Assembly: GCA_963702035.1 (NCBI GenBank)
Contig: OY969700.1
Coordinates: 2,170,001-2,234,000 of the forward strand
DNA: 64,000 nucleotides
Source: VRUE01 sp963702035
GTDB taxonomy: Bacteria > Actinomycetota > Thermoleophilia > Solirubrobacterales > 70-9
Direction: 5' to 3'
The notes beneath the pieces are model-generated. The model did no database searches, was not told the DNA's origin, and was given only the letters and a program-made list of their open reading frames with translations. The first letter of the stretch is position 1, and each line of letters opens with the position of its first letter. Below are positions 17,413 through 27,000 of the stretch, in pieces. The translations under genes were made by a program, and so were the position numbers.

Positions 17413-17453
17413 GCGTCCCCGCACCTTTCGGCGCAGGTTACGCCTGCTACTGT

Positions 17454-17705
17454 ATGAGCATGTATTCGCATCGGCTTCAGATCCTTCTTGACGACGGGCG
17501 GCACGAGCGCATCTCCACCGCCGCGCGGCAGCGCGGGGTGTCGGTCGCCACCGTCGTCCGCGAGGCGATCGACCGCGGGCTTCCTGGCCCCGAGGGTCGC
17601 CGCCAGGCCGCCGCGCGCGACCTGCTCGAGGCGCCCGACATGGCTGTTCCCGATGTGGCCGGGCTGCGCGAGGAGCTCGACGCCCTGCGCGACCGCCACG
17701 GATGA
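17454..17705 (+). CDS. Ribbon-helix-helix antitoxin (VapB-like)
   Basis: An 83-residue protein with the short N-terminal strand YSHRLQILLDDGRHERISTA followed by ARQRGVSVATVVREAIDRGL, a ribbon-helix-helix DNA-binding domain. The C-terminal part would wrap the toxin. Its TGA overlaps the ATG of the PIN-domain gene (ATGA), the usual VapB-VapC arrangement. Start is ATG 17454, or 17460 two codons later. Expected to repress its own operon. Confidence 0.82.
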   Translation: MSMYSHRLQILLDDGRHERISTAARQRGVSVATVVREAIDRGLPGPEGRRQAAARDLLEAPDMAVPDVAGLREELDALRDRHG

Positions 17706-18133
17706 TCGTTCTCGACACGACCGTGCTCGTCTACGCGAAGGGCGCCGATCATCCCCTTCGCGACCCCTGCCGACAGCTGATATCGGCGATCGCCGCGCGG
17801 CAACTCGAGGCGACGACGACGGTGGAGGCGATTCAGGAGTTGGTCCACGTGCGCGCCCGCCGGCGTGGCCGCGCCGACGGGGCCACGCTCGGGCGCGACT
17901 ACGCGGAGCTGCTCTCGCCGCTGCTCGTGGTGAGCCGCGAGGACCTCGATCGCGGCCTCTCCCTCTATGAGCGCAGCGAGCGCCTCGGCGCCTTCGACGC
18001 GGTGCTCGCCGCCGCCGCCGAAGCGGCCGGTGCCGAGGCGCTCGTCTCCGCCGACACGGCCTTCGCCGAGTTGAAGGCGGTGGCGCACGTGGTTCCGGAC
18101 GTGGCCGGCCTGGCGAGCCTGCTCGCTGCCTGA
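17702..18133 (+). CDS. PIN-domain ribonuclease toxin (VapC-like)
   Basis: A 143-residue PIN domain. The metal-binding acidic residues are visible: Asp5 in MIVLDTTVLVYA, Glu42 or Glu46, Asp99 in GAFDAVLAAA and Asp118 in VSADTAF. VapC toxins cleave tRNA or rRNA when released from VapB. Overlaps the antitoxin gene by 4 bases. A second PIN gene converges on it 13 bases downstream. Confidence 0.87.
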   Translation: MIVLDTTVLVYAKGADHPLRDPCRQLISAIAARQLEATTTVEAIQELVHVRARRRGRADGATLGRDYAELLSPLLVVSREDLDRGLSLYERSERLGAFDAVLAAAAEAAGAEALVSADTAFAELKAVAHVVPDVAGLASLLAA

Positions 18134-18146
18134 GGCCGCATTCCCC

Positions 18147-18545
18147 CTACGGCCGCAGTTCTGTGAAGCCGGCGGCGCCGAAGTCGCCGTCGAAGGCGAG
18201 CGCCGCCTCGATCCCCCTGGCGCGCATGTAGGCGAAGCTGGTCGCGTCGACGAAGGAGTACTCGCGCTCGTCGTGTTGACGGAGCCAGCGCAGGGCCTCG
18301 GCTTCGAGCTCGTCGGACACGCGATCGACCTGAATGTGCCCGGGCTGGTCGAGGCTGTCGAGGAACCGGACCGCTCTTCCGTGCCACGTCCGGGAGCGCA
18401 ACCAGGTCCAGGTCTCGCCCCGAACGTGGTTCGTGGTCACGATCCGCCGCCCGGCCATCGCCCGGTAAAGGCTGAGCGCCGTCTCGTAGTGCCGATCCTT
18501 TTCGATCGTGCTCGCGATCAGGAACGACGAGTCGACGAAGATCAG
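18147..18545 (-). CDS. PIN-domain ribonuclease toxin (VapC-like), probable CTG start
   Basis: A PIN domain of about 132 residues: Asp5 in IFVDSSFLIAS, Glu44 in HVRGETW, Asp100 in YSFVDATSF and acidic residues in AFDGDF near 119-121. No ATG, GTG or TTG lies in frame at the expected N-terminus. A CTG at 18545 overlaps the antitoxin stop as CTGA, the same geometry as an ATGA overlap, and would give MIFVDSS as the N-terminus. An in-frame upstream start would add about 48 residues that overlap the antitoxin gene and look non-coding. The start is inferred. Confidence 0.78.
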   Translation of the reverse strand: MIFVDSSFLIASTIEKDRHYETALSLYRAMAGRRIVTTNHVRGETWTWLRSRTWHGRAVRFLDSLDQPGHIQVDRVSDELEAEALRWLRQHDEREYSFVDATSFAYMRARGIEAALAFDGDFGAAGFTELRP

Positions 18546-18796
18546 GGGTGGTCCCGAGACAACCCGTAGACCACGTCGTTGACGGTCATGCTGCTGTTTG
18601 GATCTCCTCCCTCGACTGGATCCAGCATCAACTTGAAGAAAGGGTCCTCCTCTATCGACGGCAATGGCCGTATCTCCTCCCGCACGCAACGCCTGATCAC
18701 CTCCGCCTTCGAGAGCCCCTCTTCTTCGGCGCGTCTTTCCACCGCCGCGTCAAGCTCGGGCTCGATCGATATCTGCAGTCGCTTCATGCGGGCCAT
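18542..18796 (-). CDS. Ribbon-helix-helix antitoxin (VapB-like)
   Basis: An 84-residue protein with RHH pattern MARMKRLQISIEPELDAAVE, RRAEEEGLSKAEVIRRCVRE. The acidic and aromatic C-terminus (EEDPFFKLMLDP) is typical of the toxin-binding tail. A perfect GGAGGTGAT ribosome binding site lies upstream and is embedded in an inverted repeat. It is paired with the overlapping PIN toxin gene downstream. Confidence 0.82.
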   Translation of the reverse strand: MARMKRLQISIEPELDAAVERRAEEEGLSKAEVIRRCVREEIRPLPSIEEDPFFKLMLDPVEGGDPNSSMTVNDVVYGLSRDHP

Positions 18797-18797
18797 T

Positions 18798-18820
18798 TTA
18801 CATCACCTCCAGCGATGTAA
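18798..18820. promoter_or_regulatory. Inverted repeat over the antitoxin ribosome binding site
   Basis: TTACATC (18798-18804) and GATGTAA (18814-18820) flank the complement of GGAGGT. On the minus strand the Shine-Dalgarno sequence GGAGGTGAT overlaps the loop and one arm, 2-3 bases before the start codon. It could be the RHH operator, an RNA switch hiding the ribosome binding site, or both. Confidence 0.5.
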
Positions 18821-18844
18821 TGTAACAATTCAGCGTCAGAACTG

Positions 18845-19201
18845 TCAAATTTGACACGCCCCGACCAGCTCCGGCGCCTCGCCGACGGCTGTCCCGCGAC
18901 CGCCTTGACGAGCCGGTCCACAAACTTGCCGGGATCGCCCGCGATGCCGGCGTCGCCAGGGCGACGAAGGGAGTCGGTGGCGCGGTCGCGCCGGAGGAGG
19001 CCGGGCCCGGCTTGCGGCGGACCAGCGGACGCTCCGGTACAGGCTGATCGACGACGTCTCCGCGCGCCTCCAGGATGGCGTCCGGGTGTGGGTGATGCTT
19101 GGGCTGGGGCGCGCCTGGAGCATGCGCCCCGGCCAGCCGGAGCGCCACTGGCTCCAGGTCAACGGGCTGTGCCTGGAGGATCGCCCGCTGGGGTTGCTGC
19201 C
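18845..19201. other. Degraded region without a convincing gene
   Basis: About 350 bases. Coding-like stretches occur in different plus-strand frames, for example DEPVHKLAGIARDAGVARAT (about 18908-18968) and LAADQRTLRYRLIDDVSARL to GLCLEDRPLGLLP ending at 19205. Neither has a good start, and they cannot be joined without frameshifts. I do not recognise the source. It looks like the remains of one or more genes. Confidence 0.35.
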
Positions 19202-20146
19202 GTGACCGGCTGCTCCCCGCCGGCGCCGAAGCGCTGCTCGATCCGCTCCAGCGCGCCCGGGCAGTTCAGCTCGCCCTTCGGAGTGGCGGTGGAACAGAGC
19301 AGCGGCAAGGTCTACGTGCTCGATGGTGGACGGAAAACCGGCACGATCCAAGCCTTTTCTGCCAACGGCTCGGCGATCGTGGGGAGCTTTGGGGAACAGG
19401 TCGGATTCGAAAAATCGATCGGTGAAACGCCGGACAAGTTCCACCAGTTGCACAAGGCGGGCATCGCAGTTGGTAGTGGCGGCGTGGTCTACGTAACCGA
19501 CTCGAAGTCGGCGACCCCTGCGGCCGGATTTGAAGAACGGGTGATGGTCTTCGAAGGAGGTGCCTACGCATGTCGCAACAAGGACATCGCGCCGTTCCCG
19601 CCGGGAACGAAGTACATCCCGGACTTTTTGGCAACCGACATCACGGGCAACCTCTACATCGGCAACGAAAGCGCGATCTATCGGTTCTCGCCGTCTGATC
19701 GGCTGGTGCCGGACTGCAAATTCATACTCGGGGCCGGTGGGATCTTGGGGATGGCCGTCGATCAGACGACCGGCGCGCCGTTTTACTCCAGTCAGAAAGG
19801 CAAAAAAGAAATCCACCAGCTGGGTCCCTGCAACTCAGGAGGGGAATTCAAAGAGGTTGGGACGATCCCTGTCAGCCCGCAGACCTCCGACCTTCGCACT
19901 CTTGCGTTCAACCCTGCTCTGAGCTATGAGGTGGGACGTCCGCCCGGCGTTCTCTACGCGGCCGACGGGGCAGAACTGGTGACCGAAGCAGGGATCCAAA
20001 GGGGAGTCGGGCACATCTTCGCGCAGGCGGTGGGCCAGCCGCCGGTCGTTGACGCGGAGTCGGTGTCGGCAGTAGGAGGCTCAGCGGCGCTCCTGGAAGC
20101 GGAGATCAACCCCAAAGGGAACGATACGAGCTATGTCTTTCAATAG
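19202..20146 (+). pseudogene. NHL-repeat/SMP-30-like surface protein, truncated
   Basis: About 314 codons in one frame. The region GQFSSPFGVAVEQSSGKVYV (from about 19259), GIAVGSGGVVYVTDS, LATDITGNLYIGNE and GILGMAVDQTTGAPFYS has the spacing of NHL/six-bladed beta-propeller repeats. It ends at INPKGNDTSYVFQ followed by TAG, in the middle of what looks like a fibronectin-like segment that usually continues (YVFQYG-type). No signal peptide precedes it. It appears to be an internal piece of a much larger secreted protein. Confidence 0.5.
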
Positions 20147-20927
20147 GCTCGGCAAGCGCTACGGCGCTGAAAACCGGGGCAGGCACGGTGACGCTGAAAG
20201 CAGCGGCAGGTACGGCGACGCGTCCTCGATGCGGTGCTGGATGAGCTCGCGCAGGGCGGCCCCGCCCCCCGGCTTCTCAGTGGCCAGCCGTGAAAGAAGC
20301 AGTTTCCGAACCTCGCCTCGCGCCCCGGCTGCATTCCGTCTGAGTTCGCGATCAATACCGCCAAAGTACCGGTTTTTGCAGGGATTTTGCTGATCTAGCA
20401 CCGTTATCCTTCTTTTCAAAAACGTAGACCTTGACGTTATGAAAGGAAGCGGCTACAGTCCTCCAGATCGAGTTTCTGAAAGCGCGATCACGCCACGCCC
20501 CTCAGGGCGGGCAGGGAAGCACCACGAGCACCGCGGCAGGGAAGGGCCGCCATGGGACGCGGCCCGCCACAGGGAAAGGGAGAGGCATCGCAGTGAAACG
20601 GGACGCAACCGAGTTTCCACAGACCGTCGCCGCCTGCTCTCCCTGGCAGCACGCGCCGAGCGGAGGCGCCGCGGCACCCCCTGCCGCAGCCTCCGCGCCC
20701 AGTGAGCGGAGCGAGCGGCCCGGGCTGCCCGGAGCTGTTGTCCCTACCGGTCGTTCCGCGGCCGCTCGTCCCCGCCGCCTCCGCACTGACGCGCCGAGCG
20801 CCCGCACCCCCGGAGCAGCCGCGCTTCACATCACCGACTTCACCACCGCGCCCCTCCACCCCGGAGCGCCCGCATGAACTTCCCCAACTTCAACCGCACC
20901 ACCCACACAGACCAAGGAGAGAGTTAC
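20147..20927. other. Intergenic region, no supported gene
   Basis: About 780 bases. The first half has lower GC and many stops in all frames. A minus-strand stretch at about 20220-20330 (LATEKPGGGAALRELIQHRI) is coding-like but short and unrecognised. The second half (20590-20877) is open in one frame but is Pro/Ala/Arg-rich and unconvincing. The last 20 bases hold the AAGGAGAG ribosome binding site of the next gene. A promoter for the surface-protein operon should lie here, but I cannot place it. Confidence 0.5.
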
Positions 20928-23900
20928 GTGAGACGCCACGCGAAGGCCCCGTCCGCGGGATCGACCCTGCGCCAGGCCACCGGCCTGCGCCGCTTCGTCC
21001 GTGGAGCCCTCGCCACCCGTGACGCCTCCGGCAACGCCAAAGGGATTGGTGCGCCTTCGCACGGCCTCCGCCTCTCCATCCTCGGTCTTGCGCTGGCGGC
21101 CTTCTTCCTCGTCCCCGCCGCCCAGGCCTCCGCGGAAACCATCGTCACCCTGGCCGGCACCGGCACCGGCTCGGTGACGAGCAGCCCGGAAGGCATCGAA
21201 TGCTCCAACGTCGGCGGCGGCTCGTCCGGCCCCTCGTGCAGCTACCCCTTCTCCTACGCGGAACCCTTCTCGGCCGAACTAACCGCCACCCCCGGCCCCG
21301 GCTCGCTCTTCGCGGGCTGGACCAGCGAAGACCCGTTCGAAGTCGGCACCTGCCACGGTGCCACCAACCCCTGCGGGTTCCTCGATCTGGGCGAATTCGA
21401 ATTCCCGCCAGAAAACATCACCGCCACCTTCGAACCCCTTCCCGACCCGCCTGTTGTCACCACCGGCGGCACCAGTCCCGGCGCGAACGAAGACCTCCTG
21501 ACCCTCGAAGGCACCGTCAACCCGGGTGGCGCCGCGGTCGGTGACTGCCACTTCGAATACGGGCCGACGACCGAATACGGGACCAGCGCGCCCTGCTCCC
21601 CGGACGCCGAAGAACTGGGTGCAGGAACCGAAGCTGAAGAAGTCAGCGCCGAAGCCGAACTCGAACAGCTGAAGCCGAATGCTACCTACCACTACCGCGT
21701 CGTCGCTTCGAACGCCGGCGGCGCGGGAGAAGGCGAAGACCGCACCTTCACCACCGGCCCCCCGCCGTCCGACGGCTGTCCCAACCATGCCATCCGCGAT
21801 ATCCAGCAGTTCGGCGTTATCGCGCTGCCCGGCTGCATGGCGCTGGAGATGGTCAGCCCGTCCCACAAGGCCGGCCAGGCCGCCGCCTTCCCGGCGATCT
21901 CGGCAAACGGGAACCGGGTTCTGTTCGCATCGGGCGCGGCCTTAGGCGAAGCCACTGGCGTCTACTCGACCGAAAGCGATCCCTACATCGCAACCCGCGA
22001 AGAAGGGTCGGGCTGGACCACCACCCCGACTTCGCCGCCTGCCGGCTATATCGTCGGCTGGGACCCCCTGCCGGCCCAGAGCTTCACGCCGGACTTCTCG
22101 CGCTGGCTCGACATCGTCTCCACCCAGCCTCAGTTCGCGGCCGGCGTCGACCGGGCTTTCCAGGCGGGCCTCGGCGGCGCCTTCGCGCCGCTCTCTCCCC
22201 TGCTCGACCCGCTTGCCTTCTACAAAGCCGAAGTGCAAGAAGTCGTGCTGCGGACCGAATTCCAAGGCGCGTCCGCGGATCACTCCCACCTCTATTTCGT
22301 GCCGGGTCCGCGCAATCTAGCCGATGCCGCCAGGACCGCCTATCTGCCAGGCGACCCCGAACCCGGGCCATCTGCAACGGGGTCGGCGGCGGACCACAAC
22401 ACCTATGTCGCGCTCGACTCCGCAGGCCGGCCCTCGCTGGAATTGCTCGCCCGCGATCGCCTCGGCAAGCTCTGGGGCGGCACCTGCGGCGCCCACCTCG
22501 GTGGCATCGCGGTCGGAACCGTTCCCCTGCATGAAAACGGCAGCCGCAACCAGGGCGCAGTTTCCGCCGACGGCTCGCGGGTCTACTTCTCCACCCGTCC
22601 CGGCCAGTCGAACAGCGGCGACTGCGATCCCGCGGCGAACAAGCTGCGCATCCTCGTCCGCCGGGAGACCGGCCAGGGCATCCAGATCGAACAGCTGTTC
22701 GGCTCGGAGTGCAGCCGGCCGGCGCTGCCGGACCCGCCCGGCCCCTGTAAGGACCTGAGTGGCGACGACAACTATCAGGGTGCCTCGGCCGACGGCACCA
22801 GGGTCTACTTCACCACCAACCGCCAGCTCACCGGCTCCGACGGCGACGGCTCGAACGCCGAATGCAGCAGCACGACCGCGGCCGCCGGCTGCGACCTCTA
22901 CCTCTACGACTCGACCCTCCCACCCGGCGAACGCCTGGCTCAGGTCTCCGCCGGCGAAGACAACACCCACCACGAAGCCGGCGAGGAAGCCGACGTCTAC
23001 AACGGCATCACCGCGATCTCCGGCGACGGATCCCACGCCTACTTCGTCGCCGCCGGCGTGCTCACCGAACACCCCAACCCCGCCGGCGAAACCGCTGAGG
23101 AAGGCGAACCCAACCTCTACCTCTGGGACGCCGAGACCGAAGCCATCAGCTTCATCGGCGCCCTCGCCGCCGGAGACGGCCCCCCCGCCGACGAAGTAAA
23201 CCCACTCTGGGGCTCGAAGGGCGGCAACTGGCGCAACGGCGCCTACTCGGCGCCGGTGCAGGGCGACGGCCACGCTCTCCTCTTCCAGTCGAATGCCTCG
23301 CTGACCTCGAACGACGCTGACGGCGGTCGCCGCGACGTCTTCCGCTACGACGCCGCAGCCGATCCGCCGACGCTCGAATGCGTCTCCTGTCTCGGTGCCG
23401 CCGACAGCGAGCCCTTCGACATAAGCGCCTGGGGGACGCGGTCCCAAAAGCCCGTCGGCACCGACTTCGCCGAGGAGCGCCGCTGGGTGAGCGACGACGG
23501 CGAGTCGGTCCTGCTCAAGACCGCCGAGCCGCTCGTCCCCGGCGACGTCAACGGCGCCCGCGACTCCTACCTCTGGCGCGATGGGCACTTCTACCGCCTG
23601 CCGGGAACCGTCGATAGGAGTGGCTTCCTGCTCGACGAACCGGTGCTGTCCGGCGACGGATCCGAGATCGCGTTCCAGAGCTTCTCCCAGCTCCTGCCCT
23701 CCGACGGCGACTCGGCGGTCAACGTCTACGCCGCTCGGACCGGAGGCGGCTTCGCCGAATCGGAGCCACCGATGCCCTGTAACCCGCTCAAAGAAGGCTC
23801 GTGTCGTCACTCCGAACCGGAACCCGCCACGCCGAGCGCGGCCAGCCAGGCCGCCACCGCGGGCAACGTCAAGTCCAAGCCCGCGGGCTGTCCGAAGGGC

Positions 23901-24011
23901 AAGCGCAGGGTGCGGCGGCACGGCGAGGTCCGCTGCGTCAACGAACGCAAGCGCCACCACCGCAGACACCACAAGCGATCTACGCACCACGACCGGAGGG
24001 CCGCAAAGTGA
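20928..24011 (+). CDS. Very large secreted beta-propeller/fibronectin-like protein
   Basis: About 1027 residues from a GTG with AAGGAGAG eight bases upstream. A signal peptide ends near residue 67 (LGLALAAFFLVPAAQASAE). Then come an InlB-B/repeat-like domain (residues about 70-165, with FAGWTSEDPFEVGTC), a fibronectin III-like domain (about 170-285, with HFEYGPTTEYGTS and LKPNATYHYRVVASN), and a long PD40/WD40-like beta-propeller region (about 290-960; repeats such as DGSRVYFSTRP, DGTRVYFTTN, DGSHAYFVAA). The tail is extremely Arg/Lys/His-rich. Probably cell-surface; function unknown. Its stop overlaps the next start (GTGA). Confidence 0.85.
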   Translation: MRRHAKAPSAGSTLRQATGLRRFVRGALATRDASGNAKGIGAPSHGLRLSILGLALAAFFLVPAAQASAETIVTLAGTGTGSVTSSPEGIECSNVGGGSSGPSCSYPFSYAEPFSAELTATPGPGSLFAGWTSEDPFEVGTCHGATNPCGFLDLGEFEFPPENITATFEPLPDPPVVTTGGTSPGANEDLLTLEGTVNPGGAAVGDCHFEYGPTTEYGTSAPCSPDAEELGAGTEAEEVSAEAELEQLKPNATYHYRVVASNAGGAGEGEDRTFTTGPPPSDGCPNHAIRDIQQFGVIALPGCMALEMVSPSHKAGQAAAFPAISANGNRVLFASGAALGEATGVYSTESDPYIATREEGSGWTTTPTSPPAGYIVGWDPLPAQSFTPDFSRWLDIVSTQPQFAAGVDRAFQAGLGGAFAPLSPLLDPLAFYKAEVQEVVLRTEFQGASADHSHLYFVPGPRNLADAARTAYLPGDPEPGPSATGSAADHNTYVALDSAGRPSLELLARDRLGKLWGGTCGAHLGGIAVGTVPLHENGSRNQGAVSADGSRVYFSTRPGQSNSGDCDPAANKLRILVRRETGQGIQIEQLFGSECSRPALPDPPGPCKDLSGDDNYQGASADGTRVYFTTNRQLTGSDGDGSNAECSSTTAAAGCDLYLYDSTLPPGERLAQVSAGEDNTHHEAGEEADVYNGITAISGDGSHAYFVAAGVLTEHPNPAGETAEEGEPNLYLWDAETEAISFIGALAAGDGPPADEVNPLWGSKGGNWRNGAYSAPVQGDGHALLFQSNASLTSNDADGGRRDVFRYDAAADPPTLECVSCLGAADSEPFDISAWGTRSQKPVGTDFAEERRWVSDDGESVLLKTAEPLVPGDVNGARDSYLWRDGHFYRLPGTVDRSGFLLDEPVLSGDGSEIAFQSFSQLLPSDGDSAVNVYAARTGGGFAESEPPMPCNPLKEGSCRHSEPEPATPSAASQAATAGNVKSKPAGCPKGKRRVRRHGEVRCVNERKRHHRRHHKRSTHHDRRAAK

Positions 24012-27000
24012 CCCGTCGCAACCGCAACACCAAGCTCGGTGCCTGTCTGCTCGGCGCCATGGCGATGCTGCTCGGCCTCGCGGCGGCGCCGGCCGACGCG
24101 GCGACGCCGTCCCTCGGAGTGACGCTCGAATGCAACGGAGCCGCCGTCTGCCCGTCCGGGTCCGTCAGCCATTCCGACGAACGGGTCGACTACACGGCGA
24201 CGGTGGCGAACGACGGCGTCACGACCGCGAGCGCGGGCGACAAGCTCACCTGCGATGCGACCAGCGGCGAATTGTGGTTCCCTAGAGTTACGGGAACCCA
24301 CAACTTCAACGGAACCTTCAGCTTCCAGTGGCTGAGCAACGGCGCTCCAGCCACCGGCGCCGAAGAACAGCCCACCGCCACCACCGGCACCTACCAGGTG
24401 GTCGGCGCGGACGAAGGCCATGCTGTCCAGTGCGTCATCATCGGCACCGACGCCGCCGGAGCCTTTGCGTCGTTCACGCTGCCGATAGACGTCGTCCCCC
24501 TGCCGACGCCTCCGCCGGCCGAATCTGCCGGTGCCGACACGCCGGTGCGGCCGATCGTATCACCCGAATTCGGTGCCAACCCGCGCACTTGCACTCCGCC
24601 GACCGGTTGGACCGGCTCGCCGACCTGGAGCTACCAGTGGCTGCGCAACGCGGAACCGATCGCCGGCGCGACCGGCAGCACCTACACGCCGGAAGCCGGC
24701 TCGGGCGAACCGGATCATCTGGTGGGCCTCCAGTGCGAGGTGGTCGGCGCAACCGGCGACGGCGGGGTGACCGACGGGGGCAAGGTGGTTGCGACCTCCA
24801 ACGCTTCCCCCACCGGCACCCAGGCCGAATTCGAAGCCGAATTCGGCACGACGTCGCCCAATAACAACGGTAACCTTGCCAGGCAACTGCCGCGCATTGT
24901 CCCCGCCAGCACCACCTCCGGTCCGGTCACCCTCGAAATCGAATTGCCGGGCGGCTTGGAAACGTCCGCCTTCAGGGTGGTGGCGCCGAACGACATCGAA
25001 CTGAAAGAACCGCCGAAAGGCTGGGCCTGCGGCACGGTTCCGCCCTTCGGGGCCCAGCACGCCAAGGTGGTCTGCACCCGCTCGGATCCATTGCTCCCGG
25101 GAGACTCCTATCCAGGGGTCAAGGTGATCACCAAGCTCGGCGCCGACGCGCCCGACACGGCGCTGGCGACCGCGACTGCCTTCGGCGGGAGCGCTCCGGG
25201 GTCGGCGAGCGCGACGAATGAATTCAGCTTCGCCCCGGCGCTGCCGTTCGGGCTCAGCAGCTTCGAAGCACCGGTGCTGGACGCCGAAGGGCACGACTAC
25301 ACCCAGGCCGGTGGGCATCCGTTCTCAGTCGGCGGCGCCGTTGTCCTCAACAGGAAGAGACAACTAACGCCCGGCCAGCTCGCCGGGGGCCTGGAATCCG
25401 AATACGTTCCGATCGAGAACACCAAGCAGGTGATCACCGACCTGCCTCCGGGCTTCGTCGGCAACCCGAACGCCGTGCCGCAGCTCTGCCAGACGCTGAA
25501 GGAGGTCAAGGAACAGGCCTGTCCTGCCGGCAGCGTGGTCGGGGGAATCAGAGTCGTCTTCAGCGGAATTTCCCAAGAAGCCCAGTCGATCTACGCGATC
25601 AAGCCCGAATACGGCACCCCGGCGCAGTTCGCCTTCGAAGGAGGCGGCGGCATCTACACGTTCACGGCGCGGGTTCGTCCCCAGGACGGCTATGCGGCCA
25701 GCCTCGAACTGGCCCCTGCCCTGATCAGCCTCCTGCTGGAAGGCAAGGCGACGTTCTGCTCCTACGGCGCGAAAACGGCCGAAGAAACGTCGGAAGTCCT
25801 GGGCTGCAAGGAAGCCGGCGAAGCCGGGGCCAACCCCGTGCCGCTGCTCACCAACCCGACCCGCTGCGGGCCGCCCTCGCCCGTGGTGAAGGCGCACCTC
25901 GACTCCTGGGAGCATCCCGGCGCGGTCGGCCCGGAAGGCTCGCCCGACTACAGCGACCCCAACTGGAAGACCTATGAATACGCCAACCCGGAGACCACCG
26001 GCTGCGGCAGCCTCGATTTCGAACCGGACATCCATCTCGCCCCGAGCGCCCACCGGGCCGACTCGCCGACCGGGCTCGACGTCGGCCTCTCGATGCCGAC
26101 CAACGGGCTGGAAGGCAAGGACGAAGAAGGCGAACCGGACCCCGAAGCGACCTCTCAGGCCGACCTGAGGAAGGTCAAGATCACCTTCCCCGAGGGGATG
26201 GCGGTCAATCCCTCCGCCGCGGCGGGCCTCGGCGCCTGCTCGGCCGCGCAGATCAAGCTCGGCACCAACAAGCCGATCGAATGCCCCGGCTCCGCCAAGG
26301 TCGGCTCGGCCGAAATCGAAACGCCGGTGCTGCGGGAAACGCTGCACGGCGACGTCTACATCGCCAAGCAGGGCGACGTCGAAGGATCGCTGCTCGGCAT
26401 CTACCTGGTCTTCGAATCGCCCAAGGACGGGGTCCTGATCAAGCTGCCGGGCAAGATCACGCCGGACCCGGTGACCGGTCAGCTCGTCGCCACCGTCGAC
26501 AACAGCCCGCAGCAGCCCTTCTCGGCGGTGCACATGCACTTCCCCGGCGGGCCGCAGGCGACCCTGCTGACCCCGCCCAAGTGCGGCACCTACCAGATCA
26601 AGTCCGAGCTGACGCCGTGGAACGGCGGGGCGCCGGTCACCGAGACCAGCTCCTTCGACGTCAACCAGGGCCCGGACGGCGGGGCGTGCCCCGGCGGCGG
26701 GCTCGACCCCAAGTTCTCGGCCGGCGCCACCAATCCGCTGGCCGGACAGACGAGCCCCTTCGTCGTGCACCTGACCCGCGAAGACGGCTCCCAGCGCTTC
26801 AGCGCGCTGAACCTGACCATGCCCCCGGGCCTCAGCGCCTACCTGAAGGGCGTCCCCTACTGCCCCGACTCGACCCTGGCCTCGATCTCCTCCGAACCCG
26901 GAACCGGGCAGGGGCAGATCGACAGCCCGTCCTGCCCGGTCGCCAGCCAGGTCGGCACCGTCACCGCCGGCGCCGGCGCCGGCCCCAGTCCCTTCTACAC

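Noticed and set aside
20159..20419. An 86-codon minus-strand frame with LATEKPGGGAALRELIQHRI
   Set aside because: Coding-like for about 25 residues only, no recognisable family and no ribosome binding site; too little to call a gene.
20593..20877. A 94-codon open frame overlapping the upstream start of the large surface protein
   Set aside because: Pro/Ala/Arg-rich low complexity with no recognisable structure; the surface protein has a better start at 20928 with its own ribosome binding site.
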